From NCBI GenBank assembly GCA_949825045.1, contig OX463836.1, positions 9,627,829 to 9,691,828 on the forward strand: a stretch of 64,000 nucleotides of DNA, given 5' to 3'. This stretch comes from Argyresthia goedartella. Taxonomy: Eukaryota; Arthropoda; Insecta; Lepidoptera; Argyresthiidae. Positions 20,222 through 31,652 of this stretch are shown piece by piece (position 1 is the stretch's first letter; each line of letters begins with the position of its first letter). The notes beneath the pieces were generated by a model, which made no database searches, was not told the DNA's origin, and was given only the letters and a program-made list of their open reading frames with translations. The position numbers were made by a program, and so were the translations under genes.

Positions 20222-22163
20222 TACAGGGTGGAATTTTGTGACACCACCTGGAGGGCAAGTACTCTAAATAATGGAGGTAGCAAATTTCCCTCAAAGAAAA
20301 CATTCCTTTATTTTTGAAAAGAAACAAAACTGCATTCAAAGATTTTGAAAAATACGCTTGCCACAACCAGGAATCGAACCGGACCCTAAAATTCGAAAAA
20401 ACATCATTCTGTACTTTTATGGCGTCAATCGACAGGGTCAATCATACGGATCACATCTCTCCAACAAACATAGTAAATTAAATGAAAGGAAAACCATGAA
20501 AGACAGGATAAGTCACTTTTACTCAAGGATCCATCAGATAGATACCGTGTGTTGTTCACAATATCATCTTTACGCGTGTTTGTAATGCAGACTCTTTTGG
20601 ATGAGACCTATTTTTTTTGCGTGTGGCATAAATAAAAAAAATTAATTTGAAAATGGAACAGGGAAAATACGACGTCGCGATAGTCTTTTGCTATTCACAT
20701 TTGATTGTTGTCAATTTTTTTGTCAGCTGCAGCATTAATAATCGTCAAAATGGCTTATCAAGAACAATTTGATTTAATGCAAGCTTTTTTTTTAAATCGC
20801 CAAGATGTCAATTTAGCTTTACGGTGGTACGGAGAGAGATATCGGGACCGACAAGTACCAACTCGATTCTTCTTGAGGCGAATGGTACAAAATTTGAAAG
20901 AATTTGGTAGCTACAAAAGTCATCGTCCACAGCTGCTCGAGCGCGAAAATTCCCATTTTGATGTAAGTGTGTTGACTGGTGTCCAAGGTATTATATTTTG
21001 AAGCATAACCAAAGGCTTCAAGCAGAGAAGCTGCCGAAGACATTGGAACCACCCATACTCAGGTACTTAAAGTCTTGAAAAAGTATAAGTGGAAATGTTA
21101 TCGTGATGGCCGGTTGGTACAAAAATTACATCCTGGAGATCCTGAGAGACGACTACAATTTTGTCAAACCGTGCTAAAAGAAGTTGTGACATTTTGTGGT
21201 CTGACCAAACCAACTTTAGTAATAATGGCATGTACAACCGCCGCAATAACCATTATTGGTCTAGAGTAAATCCTGTTCGTGTTCATGAAACTAATAGTCA
21301 AGTAAGATTTTCTTTCAACGTTTGGTGCGGTATAATGAGAAATATGGTTGTGTTAATCCACATTTATGAAGGGCATCTAAACTCGGTCAAATACCTTGAA
21401 ATACTGGCCCTCTTACGAAACGAGTTGAATGTTTTACCCGAGGATGAGCGAAACCGTGTAATATTACAGCAAGATGGTGCTCCAGCCCATAACAGCAGAA
21501 TGACCGCAGCCTATCTTAATAACAATTTCAGGACCTGGATCGGTACAAACGGCACAATCCGATGGCCTACAAGATCACCAGATTCACCCCTCTGGATTTT
21601 TTTATGGGGATATGTAAAAAATAAAGTTTACCTAAAATCCTATGCAACTGTGAACGACTTGAGGGCTAAGGTTCACAGTACAATTTTTCATATTCACCAC
21701 AACTCGCTATTAAAGGCTACTGAAAAAGAGTTCCTTAGAAGAATAAATTTATGTATTCAACGAGAGGGAGCCCATTTCGAACAACAAATTAGTTAGCTTT
21801 TACATGTTTTAGGTTAATAATAAAATAAGTTTTAAGATTTCATGTTTTCTTTTCATTTGTCATGTCAATCGACAGGGTCAATCATAAGGATCACAAAGAT
21901 AGTAAATTTACTATGTTTGTTAAAGAGATGTGATCCTTATGATTGACCCTGTCGATTGACGCCATAAAAGTATTATATTGATGTTTTTTCGAATTTTAGG
22001 GTCCGGTTCGATTCCTGGTTGTGGCAAGCGTATTTTTCAAAATCTTTGAATGCAGTTTTGTTTCTTTTCAAATATAAAGGAATGTTTTCTTTGAGGGAAA
22101 TTTGATACCTCCATTATTTAGAGTACTTGCCCTCCAAGTGGTGTCACAAAATTCCAACCTGTA
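20222..22163 (+). mobile_element. DUF4817-type DNA transposon with about 250-bp TIRs
   Basis: TACAGGGTGGAATTTTGTGA at 20222 answers the inverted TCACAAAATTCCAACCTGTA ending at 22163. The match runs about 250 bp inward on both sides with few differences. TA flanks both ends (20220-20221 and 22164-22165). The TIR contains GGTTCGATTCC, a perfect Pol III B box. The subterminal motif GTCAATCGACAGGGTCAATC is present once at the left and twice (inverted) at the right. One broken transposase gene lies inside. Confidence 0.9.
20750..21796 (+). pseudogene. Tc1/mariner-superfamily transposase with DUF4817 HTH, inactive
   Basis: Starts MAYQEQFDLMQAFFLNRQDV, a DUF4817-type helix-turn-helix. Later parts are WSDQTNF (first aspartate), VRFSFNVWCGIM, ILQQDGAPAHNS (second aspartate) and the C-terminal FLRRINLCIQREGAHFE. 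The gene is spread over three frames (20750-21001, about 21075-21220, then 21161-21796), so at least two frameshifts exist. Where the third acidic residue belongs, the frame reads SPDSPLWIFLWGY. Small compensating indels have removed the aspartate of the usual PLD motif. The surrounding TIRs are well preserved, so the copy could be moved only by a transposase supplied in trans. Confidence 0.88.
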
Positions 22164-22284
22164 TATTGATACGTAGTATTTAAGTGATTGTGAATGCAGT
22201 CCATTTTTAGCTATATAGGGTAATGAGTATGATAGATATAATATATCACTCGTATTCCTTTTAGAGTTTTATTGTACGCGCAGG

Positions 22285-22480
22285 TCTTCCCAGATCAACC
22301 ATCACCTTTCCTACCCATGATGGTTTGCTGGAAGAAATCATTTGTTAGGTATAAGCTCGCCTTTGTACTGTATATTTTTTCTATTATAAGTTATCTGCGC
22401 GTCTGGTTTGTGTACTACATTATTAAAAATGTAAAGTTATAACCATAAAAAAAAACTATATATAACGCAATCGGATTTTA
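22285..22480 (+). mobile_element. LINE 3' UTR fragment
   Basis: GATGGTTTGCTGGAAGAAAT, then TAGGTATAAGCTCGCCTTTG and TACTGTATATTTTTTC resemble, from memory, the 3' end of lepidopteran RTE-type LINEs. No ORF. Confidence 0.45.
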
Positions 22481-23194
22481 AAGTGCGTTTCCGTTTCCGA
22501 TAACTTGACCCTTTGCCGTTAACTTGGCTTGGGTTGTCAGACTCACATTACAATACCCCGCTTTCAAAAAATAAGATTTATAGGTCCTACAACCACGTCA
22601 CAATACGAAATGGGTAAACTAAATACAAGTGATACTATGAGATTTGGCAACGTATTTGAGCATTTCTAGTATGAGTTAGTATTTGATATTGATGTATGGT
22701 AATTTCTCCCAAACTTTTTGGCAACACATTTTTCAAAAGCTAGCAACACTGGATTCATTGCTACCAACAAAAAAATGCGCAGACAAGTTAGCAGAAACGC
22801 ATTAAAACACTAAGTACCCAAAGTTATCATTTGCCACAAGTTTTAAAACTTTATTACATTAGTTTGTCTGAAAACATAGAATAACTTGACAGTTTGTTAA
22901 TACTGAAATGTACCTATAGGTAATTACTTTTTAAACGATTTCTAATCGGGCCGTAATGGTCATTATATAAGATATTTAAAACATTTAGGTCTCCGATAAA
23001 CAAAAATAACATGCCTATCTGTATATCTATCTATACACCAAAATAGGTGGAACAAATACATTTACCACATTTACTAGCGTGCCTAAAGATAATATGAATG
23101 TTTTGAGCAGTAAAGTGGATTTTAATGGGTACTTAAATTTTACTAAACTTGAAGTTTTTGTTTAGTTTTTAAACTAAATTACGAATATCCGGCC
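22481..23194. other. Non-coding DNA, no feature recognised
   Basis: AT-rich. Nothing identified. Confidence 0.45.
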
Positions 23195-23412
23195 CGGTGG
23201 TCAGATGAAATCATCGCCATAGCTGGTAAAAAGTCGATGCGGGGGGCTCGGCACCCGTTGCATGCCGACCCCGCGGGCGTTGTTGACGCGTGAAAGTGAG
23301 GGACACAGCTATACGCTATAAATAGCTCTGTCCCTCGCCTTCCACGACGGAACCCTCCCCCACCACGCTCGGCATGCTACGGGCGCAGGACCGGGGTGGA
23401 TTGCGTGGGTGA
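23195..23412. repeat. GC-rich hairpin repeat G, copy 1
   Basis: Around GACACAGCTATACGCTATAAATAGCTCTGTC two arms GACAGAGCTAT and ATAGCTCTGTC can pair. The flanks (CACCCGTTGCATGCC, GCATGCTACGGGCGCAGG) also recur at 37968-38158. Likely a MITE; the ends were not fixed. Confidence 0.6.
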
Positions 23413-24605
23413 ATGTGGGCTGATTGATGATGATGATGGTAAGGAGATAAGAAAATAGAGTAGATTTCAGATGCCTATAAGGTATAAAGGCGAACTCGGA
23501 AACTAGGAGAGAGAAGTGTTGGAGCAATTTTTTTGCTTTTTATCTTAATCGAAGTCATGGTTTTGAAGGGTCGAAATGGGAGCTTCTTGACGACTCGGAC
23601 ACAAATTAATAAGACACTTTGTCCGAATTGACACATTTTAATTTCAATACTTTTTAGTGACTATTCGAATACCATAAAAAATGTTGGTTTCGTACAGTCA
23701 GATAAAAACTTAGGTTGCCAATCCAACAATAAATTATTGTAGGAATCCGGCCAGACAGCGTACATTGAAAAATAGCCCAATTTTTGACGTTATTACAAAA
23801 GGAGGACAAATATCAACAACTTTATATTTCTATGCTTTTAACCCTCTCAATAGCCATAAAAAATATGGCTATATTTTTAAATTTTTTTCTTTACTCAGTC
23901 AGTCGACCAATCAAGTGTCATATATCAGAGAGAAGGTACGTTTATCCTCTTTTTCCGGTTAGAATTGCCAGTAATAAAAAAGAATAGTGGGTAGTAGTAT
24001 TTATTTTATAAAAATAAATATAAATATTATACCAAGTCCATACTAGGTGTTCATGCGCGAGTGGACGGTAGGTAAATTAAAATTTAATGCAAGTCCATAC
24101 TAGGTGTTCATACGAAAGTAGACAGGTTAACAGAACAAAAAGTCAGATACCAATTGAGTTCGATGCAGATCTTACTGTTACAATGACCGAATTTAGACAA
24201 GGAGAAATAAATATTGAATTGTGGATGGAACGCCTTATTTTATAAATAACAGCTATAAAATACAGGGTCGTGATCCCATCCATTTTCTTCTGACTCAGTA
24301 AATTATATTGATAATAATATAATAACTATTATTAGTATTTTTTTATAAATCTTTTGTTTTTTGGTATTGGTAACTGACCCCGATGTCATCCTATATTTTC
24401 GAAAAAAATATCATGTTTTGTATTTTTTTAAGATTGTTAATTTTATTGATTGTCAATCTGTGATTCGAAACACCTTACTTTTATTATGCCAAATGCAAAA
24501 TACTGTGATTGTTGTAGGTTATTTGTTTGTATAACATTTTCATTGTTGTAGTAAGTCTGTGTTTGTACTGATTTACTATCTGCAATTTTATTCATTCTGA
24601 AATTG
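23413..24605. other. Non-coding DNA with a 57-bp-spaced direct repeat
   Basis: AAGTCCATACTAGGTGTTCA occurs at about 24034 and again at about 24091. A GAT microsatellite lies at about 23428-23440. No gene recognised. Confidence 0.5.
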
Positions 24606-25530
24606 GGTAAACCATACAAGGTTTTACGGTCCAACCTGACAAAATCCACGCTACGTCATTATTGAGGTGACATTTACAACGATGGACCTAGTTAAGGGTA
24701 TTTCTGATGAATGTTAGTTCTAAATACTTATTTTTTACCTTCCAATTGTGTCATTTCACTTGTGTCAAAATAATGAATAAACAACTAACTTCAATTTGTA
24801 ATTTCGTAGCGGTGGTTTCCATTGCACGGCATAGTAAATATTGGTATCTCCCTTCATCAAACGTGTATTAGGTAACCTGTGCCGTTCATTGCAAAATACC
24901 CCAACAAAAATACAAATCAGAGCTAAATTTTTTAATAGTAGTTTATGTGACTGATACATAATGGAGGGCATTAAAACTCGCATTTCATAATAATATCACT
25001 CGAAAGTTTTAATGCCTAATTATGTACAGTTACATACACTAGTTTATCTACACACATATCATAAGCTCTGTTTGATGTGTTCAGGAACCGCATGTCCTTG
25101 ACCGGCATTGTGACATTGAGTTGTTTAGCTTGTTCTGTAGTACCAACTTAACAGACAAAGTAGGGGTGGCATGCAGGCGGGCGTCGGCGTTCGAAATTTG
25201 AATGTCATAATATGTAGAAAATTTACACATTATGGTCATAATGTTCAATATTTAGATAAGAAATGAGTTTTTACAAAGTAGTTTAACGTTATGCTGATCG
25301 TAACGTGCGGTTTTTGGACGCAATAAAGAGGGTTTATGATACGTGTGTAGATAAAAATTATTATGACACAAGTTGAGTGACAATTGATAGGTAAAAATTA
25401 TACATTAAAAACAAAAAATCATCAGAAAATACCCTTAAGACCATCGTTGTAGGTGGCAACTGAATATGACTTAGCGTGGATTTTGATGGGTTAGACCGTT
25501 AAGCCTTGTATGGTAAAACAATCCATTAAA
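24606..25530. mobile_element. Long inverted-repeat element with a nested family B element
   Basis: CCATACAAGGTTTTACGGTC, AAAATCCACGCTACGTCATT and TACAACGATGG..AAGGGTATTT at 24606-24715 are repeated in inverse order at 25430-25525, giving TIRs of about 105 bp. The middle is mostly family B copy 3. No transposase. Confidence 0.75.
25044..25354. mobile_element. TIR element family B, copy 3 (inverted)
   Basis: TTATCTACACACATATC at the left and GTGTGTAGATAA at the right. In reverse orientation to copies 1 and 2. The adjacent 24935-25043 carries the same flank and a short form of the hairpin insert seen at 16377-16515. Confidence 0.8.
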
Positions 25531-25916
25531 TCTAATGGAAATCATATCTATGTTTTTTTTACATATTTGTCTACATATATTTGAAATTACCTAATTGTTT
25601 TCTACTAAAAAGGGCTATTAGAACAATTTAAAACCTCCGCAGTTTTGACTCCCTGAGGGAACTGTTAAATTAAATTTGCATTATGACTGTGATTGATTTG
25701 ATTATGAAAATATCATGTACGTTAGGAAGAACATAATTAGCTTCACTAAAAATGTTGAGAGGCTCAAGCGAAATAATATAAGAAGCGGAAATAAAATTGA
25801 CCAACCTTACTATAGACTAGCTAAAGTTAGAGTGGTACTCGTCCACAGAGGAATTTATAGTTTCGGTAGCTCTCTTTTTTACAAATTATGCTTATAAGAT
25901 TTTTATCTGTCCACAA
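25531..25916. other. Non-coding DNA, no feature recognised
   Basis: A 60-codon frame at 25715-25897 resembles nothing known to me. Confidence 0.4.
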
Positions 25917-26100
25917 AACAGTTCAATTCAATTCAATTCAATTCAAAGATTTTTATTCATAATAGCACAAAAATTGAGACTTAATGAACGTCATTCATAA
26001 GTCACAGCATCAATATTATGATGGTGCCGGAATCGTCACTAACACTATTAAAATTAAAATACGTCATAATCATTTCGGACACAGATTCAGAGTAATTTGT
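25917..26100 (-). mobile_element. LINE 3' end (minus strand)
   Basis: Starts with (ATTCA)n then AAAGATTTTTATTCATAATA, which on the minus strand is a AATAAA-containing 3' UTR ending in a pentanucleotide tail. Typical of 5'-truncated CR1-like insertions. Confidence 0.5.
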
Positions 26101-26154
26101 CTCCAAATCGTCAGCAAACCAAAATGGGCCATCCTGTATAGACATGTAGCATAG

Positions 26155-26315
26155 CATAGCGTCACGCCTTTTCCCATACGGTTTGGCAGAGGCATTAGCT
26201 AGCTATTCAATACTCCACATTACGTGACAGGAGGCTATCCTATCGCCGCAGCTACGGAGATCTACGGAGATATGAAGGTTACCTCACAATGTTTTCCATC
26301 ACCGTTAGAACGTAG
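26155..26315 (-). mobile_element. tRNA-derived SINE family S, copy 4 (3' part)
   Basis: Reverse orientation: AGCGTCACGCCTTTTCCCAT, CGCCGCAGCTACGGAG and TCACCGTTAGAACG. The tRNA head is missing. Confidence 0.75.
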
Positions 26316-26734
26316 GTACATACAAATTTACCTACCTTTCTACCTCAAAAAAATAGCGAATCTCTTTGGTGCATGCTCCCCTAATTATGAAACACGATTA
26401 CGATACCTTATACATATTTAGAATATACATATATTAATATAAGCAGAAAAATAATAATCCGTCGTTGGCTCATTTCAGGATTAATTTCCTTGCTTAAGTT
26501 ATCAGTATTTAGAAGTGAATTTTTTAAGTTCAATAAATAAAAATAAAATAGGAAACATTATTGATCACCTTTTATGTATTTATATATCTACCTACTTAGG
26601 CAGGTAGGTGGGTAGTTATGGAATAACTGTTGTCGATAATTTATATCGGGAAATATTAAACTGCACATCAATAATACCTACTGATTTGATTTGATACTAA
26701 TTTGGTTTGAAATATCCCTTATATTTGCTGCAGT

Positions 26735-26830
26735 AGCATAGGTTAACGGCAAAGAGGGTGAGCGAAGCGAAGTTTTATTCTTCGTGTTAGGTTCAACACG
26801 TGAGAATAAAAAAAATACGTAAAACATAAA
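26735..26830. repeat. Isolated copy of the shared core module
   Basis: On the minus strand it reads GAACCTAACACGAAGAATAA, AACTTCGCTTCGCTCACCCT and GTTAACCTATGCTACTGCAG. This is the core seen in families A, C and D. The left flank (AAGTTTATGTTTTACGTATT on the minus strand) matches family D at 14250. Confidence 0.7.
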
Positions 26831-27399
26831 CTTTAGCACTCATTAAATATTTAAAACATAAAAAATATTTTTGCTGATCCTTTTTTGCTGCGCAAATCAG
26901 TATTTTTGATGTGCGATTAAATACCAATCATTTATATCTACCTCTTATTAAAATCGTAACCGTAACCATATTTTGCCTCGTAAACTCATTTTTAAATATA
27001 GCGACATATTTAGAGGAAAGTTTAGGTGGTACATAACTTTACTATTTACTTACTTATTTAGTAGGTACAACAGAATATGAGTGCAGTGCCTTTGCCACCT
27101 TATTAACAAGAGGAAGACTGTGAATTTACTGCAAATTGAAAAATTGCCAATATCCTACATCAAACGTTCAATAGATTTTGATAGACAGTTGTTTAACATT
27201 AAAATATTACTCACATCAGTTGCTGCTACTTCTGCGGCATTTGCTTGCGGTTTAAGCTAAGAAATATCTAATATTACGAAAGTAAAAATATATTTTCCAG
27301 CTCAAATGACGTGCGGTTAAACCGGCGATGAAACCTGAACTGACGTTCACAGACAATAAGATAAGCCGACGTTTGACATCATGGCAGACAGGTATTTTT
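26831..27399. other. Non-coding DNA, no feature recognised
   Basis: AT-rich. Nothing identified. Confidence 0.4.
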
Positions 27400-27924
27400 T
27401 TAAAAGCGGGTGCAGGCACTCAGGGCCTCGTCCTGGGATATATGAGTGATGGGATTCTTCCCGGGAATTAACCAATTTTGGGAGTTAAGGCGGAACTCCG
27501 GGAAAAACCCGAAAAGGGGGTTTTCGCGGGTAAAAAGTTTATATTGTTTCAAGTCTTTCACGGACCATGTGTGTGTTATATATGGATGGAAATGGAGAGA
27601 AAACGTAAACAAATAAAAAATGACACATAATTTAAGTACCTTAAAGTATCGCGATCGATCGGGAGAAAATTGGCAGTAAATGTCTGCTGCTACAAGTTTT
27701 TCCTTTTTCAATACTTCCGCGCAAAATAAATGTGGTATGTATGGATAGAAGACACTTATGCAAACGAAAAATGTCATATAATATGATACACTAATAAACT
27801 CAAGTATCACGTTGGTGAAAAAATTGGGAGTAAATATCAGCTGCTAGAAGAGTCTGGATCACGAAATTAGAGACTGGATTTTTTTGCAAACTTTTCAACA
27901 AAATGTCATATCTAAAAACTATCT

Positions 27925-28106
27925 AAGCTCCGTGGTCTCATGGGTTTTACGCTTGCTTCTCACACAGGAGATGCAGGTTCGAATCCTGACCATGTCATGA
28001 CGTAACCATACCAATGAGAATGACTGGCTAAAAGTGGGCACAATTGTGCCTCTGCCACCCCATATGGGAAAAGGCGTGACGCTATGTTATGTTATGTGGT
28101 ATCTAA
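27925..28106 (+). mobile_element. tRNA-derived SINE family S, copy 5 (internal deletion)
   Basis: CTCCGTGGTCTCATGGGTTT and GGTTCGAATCCTGACC, then directly GGCTAAAAGTGGGCACAATT and AAAAGGCGTGACGCTATG. The middle of the body is missing. Confidence 0.8.
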
Positions 28107-28494
28107 ATCCAATAATTTCGTTTGACAAGCTTTAGTGTATATTTTTTCAATACTTCCGCGCTTAGAGGACACTAAAAAAAATACTTATTATATAATAGGT
28201 ACCTTCAAGTTTCGCGTTGGCGATGTATCAAATCATTTTTGAACAAAATTTCACATCTCAAAAGAGACTATTAAATATCAATATAGGCTTTCCCTTATTT
28301 TCATACCAATGTTTTATTTATTTTCAGTTTATTTAGACATACTTAAAATCAAAATTACAACTTCCTAAACCAATGTTTACCTAACCCACAATACAGCACA
28401 GCGTGTGGATTTTTTTATGAAGAATTTATTTCACCTATACGGCTTACGCTTTGACATAGATAGAACTTAAATAAGTTCATGTTTAGTTTCCATG

Positions 28495-28960
28495 ATTATC
28501 ACTGAAATCTTATTAACCGACTTCAAAAAAGGAACTGACCTCATTTCTGTTGTTTTTTTATGTATGGTACCTCAAAATTGGTACTATTTATATACCAATT
28601 TCAAAAAATATTTTGTTGAAGGTTGCCAATTCTGGTTGGTCCCATTTTTTTAAATCATAAATCGGTCCAGTAGTTTGGTTTCTAAAGCAAAAATACTGGA
28701 AATATGATATCAACCAAGTAAACAAAATTGCGTATTATTGCTTCACTGTGATTTATCAGTGGTAGTTAAGGTCATTGTAATTAGATGAATTCTGTCCATA
28801 AGTACCGTATATTCGTTTATAATGTCCTGTAATACTTGTGGACTTGACTGTCAGGCAGACAGATTTCGGAGCCTTGTTTTCGTATATTTTGACGAAATTC
28901 GCATCCCGACCGGGGACGAAGAAATAGGACATGTTTTTTTTTTTAAGTTTTTAACTTGTT
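28495..28960. repeat. Dispersed repeat P relatives (both orientations)
   Basis: AACCGACTTCAAAAAAGGAA at 28516 and, inverted, the TTCGCATCCCGACCGGGGAC and GAAGAAATAGGACATG segment at 28898-28935 match the start of repeat P at 3108 and 9290. Confidence 0.45.
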
Positions 28961-29221
28961 TGCATTTTTTTCACTAATGTGCCGTATATTCGTATTGTAT
29001 ACAGCTCACTTTCTGTTATCATGTGGCCGATTTAGTAATTTGTTGGCGTCCAAATCTGACAAGACTATGCTTTCCAAGCTTCTGACTCAGCTTAACTTAA
29101 TTTGACTTAGTATTTTTTGCCAAACAGCTCTTTCGAGGGTTGTACCCTGTAGTTTATGAACTGTGACCGCCCAACTTAATATAACAGGCAAAATATCACC
29201 AAGTTTTTAACTTTGTGATAT

Positions 29222-29267
29222 TTAAAATAATCACCAAGTTTTTAACTTGGTGATTATTTTAAATATA
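29222..29267. repeat. Near-perfect palindrome (21-bp arms)
   Basis: ATTTAAAATAATCACCAAGT followed by its inverse ACTTGGTGATTATTTTAAAT with a short T/A loop. A related half (TATCACCAAGTTTTTAAC) precedes it at 29186. The CACCAAGTT motif also starts repeat P at 9262. Confidence 0.75.
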
Positions 29268-31135
29268 AACTCAAAAAAATAATATAAAATAATACTATGC
29301 ACTGCAATCATTACCCAGTAGCGCCTGCGAGACTCCATAAGGTAAAAAGACTGGTACAATAAATGCCGTTCTTATACAACTTCTCAAGAGACATCGAATT
29401 TGGGTCGCTCTTACAAATCTGCGTTTTCTGCTAGTATACTACAATAACCTAAAGTGCCGCGTTGGCAAGGCATGAACTTTATTGTTCACTAAAATTTACT
29501 TCTGTTACTCTCTGTATTATAAAAATAAATAAATAATGAAAAAGCCATTTATTTATCGATTTTCCATAATGGACAATGATTGCATTGCTAATTTGGTATG
29601 TATTCATCATTATTTTCAGGGGCATCAAACTGAGAAAACTATTTCGAGATAATTGCGTCCCTAAATAAATGGCGTTACTCTCATCGAAAGTTATTACAGA
29701 ATACTGAAATTTCCTTAAAAAAAACAGAATGTCCTTCATGTTTCCTCTACATCTACAGCATAGTTTTCCCCTTCCGCGTACTACGCACAGCGCAGCTAAG
29801 TTGTCTATAGTTTTAAAATTTATATTATTTGGGACCTTTGTTAAATATAGAAAAAAACTGTAAAACAGTGTAATTAGACCAAAATTTTATAGATTTACTT
29901 TTGACTGTCTTTGCAAATTTTTCTGAAATGTTTATGTTCTTATGAATGTTCAATAGAGACATCTTAGTTGACGTGAGTGACATTGACTTTTCATTCAGAA
30001 ACCACCAGTTGCAAGTAACCGTTTATTTTTTAAATAATATTATCGAGGTGTATTATTTAAAAAATATTTAAAAAGTATTAAAACATAAATTATTCGAAAT
30101 ATCCAATGAGTTTCTTAAAATAGGCTAAAATTTCATAAAATTAAATTAAAAGTAAAACGTATATTTATTTACATAGCATTAAAATTGTTTGTTAATGGAA
30201 AGTCATTAATGTATTAAAAATATGTTTATTATATCTATGCATGTATTTTAATTATTATTATGATTAATTTATCGCTCTACGAAAATCATTTTTTGGGCTG
30301 TAGGCCTCCTCCAAAAAACGCCACGTGTTGTGGTCTTGGGCTGTGTGTTTATACTCTTGTTATGCAGTCTCTTTTGTTTCATCTTCCCATATTTTGTGAG
30401 GTTTTCCTACTCTGCGTGTTCCTGAAAGTTTTTTAATTCTAATCGTGCTTCCTACATATCGCCAAACGTCGATATCACAAAATTGGTAAAATTACCACTG
30501 TGTATATAATACATACTACGGAGTGTAACAGAAGTTATTTAAATGAAAAATTAAGATGCATGCATCGCCAACGCGACACTTTATGGTATCTATTATACTA
30601 TAGGACTTTCTTTGTTTAGTGTCCTTGTACCATATATACAACAATTTTGTGCGTGGAATTATTGAAAAAATAAATGAGTCAAGCGATAGTTTTGGATTTA
30701 GAAATTTTGCAGTTATGCAATTATATTGCCGTATAGCAAGTTTGCAAATCATTCCAGTCTCCACTTACGTGTGCTAGAGTCTAGCAGCTGATATTTACTC
30801 CCAATTTTAGTTTACGCGTCGCTTTTGTTTGGGGCATTAAGTAATGTGGCTTTTTTCGTTTTTTAAAGTTTCGATACCCCATTTGTTGTGCACGGAAATA
30901 TTGAAAAAAAAAATAAGCTGATCTTTACCCCCGATTTTCTCTTCAACGCGACACTTTAAGGTAATTCATTATGTTTGTTTATGTATACTCTATCCATATA
31001 TGCCACACTTATCGTGCGTGAAATACTTGAAACACTGAAAAACACTTTTACCCACGAAAACCCCTTTTTAGGTTTTTTCCCATAAATCTTCCCATTTTGG
31101 AATAATAACTCGGAATAATTTAGACAGAATTACCC

Positions 31136-31652
31136 AGCTACACGTCTATAGACGTGGTTGCTATAGTTGTATTGTTTTAGTTTGAAAATACCGGTCATCG
31201 AATCCTGTATACCACGATACGCTCGTGACTGGTTTAGCGATACTTGCTTATTGCATGAAACCACAGGTGAAACGCTCGATATTACTGTCGCTTAGCGTAC
31301 CATGGTAGTGGTCGGGGAAAATGCAAGGTCACATCAGTTATTTTACGCTAAATATGCAATTGCAACAAAACAACAGATGCATATAATAAAGTACTTAATC
31401 TACTACTCTAACGGCTACTATCAGCCCCTGATGCCTAAATTTATTATTAGAGTAAAAAGGATTCTCCACATATCACATAATACGAGCCGAGGATACAAAA
31501 CGAACAATTATTTTAAATATAATATATGTAGATTCAAGATTCAGATTTTTTTTTATTGAATATAAGTAAATAAATTATCTTATTCAAAGTCAAAAGTATA
31601 CTTATACTTAACTAAAAATAGGCTACACCGTTTCTGAAAGTGGGCCTTGGGG
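31136..31652. other. Non-coding DNA, possible 3' UTR of the DDE pseudogene
   Basis: On the minus strand, downstream of the stop at 31653, there is AATAAG and AATAAAAAAAAATC near 31545-31590, which could serve as a poly(A) signal. Nothing else recognised. Confidence 0.35.

Larger units (their letters stand above)
27400..31135. repeat. Large inverted-repeat structure with repeated subterminal units
   Basis: 27440-27870 and 30770-31110 are imperfect inverted copies. Marks are AACCCGAAAAGGGGGTTTTC at the left with its inverse GAAAACCCCTTTTTAGG at the right, and GGAGTAAATATCAGCTGCTA with its inverse TAGCAGCTGATATTTACTCC. Inside each arm a unit of roughly 150 bp recurs (CAATACTTCCGCGC, then ATGGATAGAAGACAC, then CACGTTGGTGAAAAAAT), with further copies at 28130-28240 and 30560-30700. 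The interior (28.3-30.5 kb) shows no transposase. It contains a SINE, repeat P and a hairpin. Possibly a large non-autonomous DNA transposon. Confidence 0.6.
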
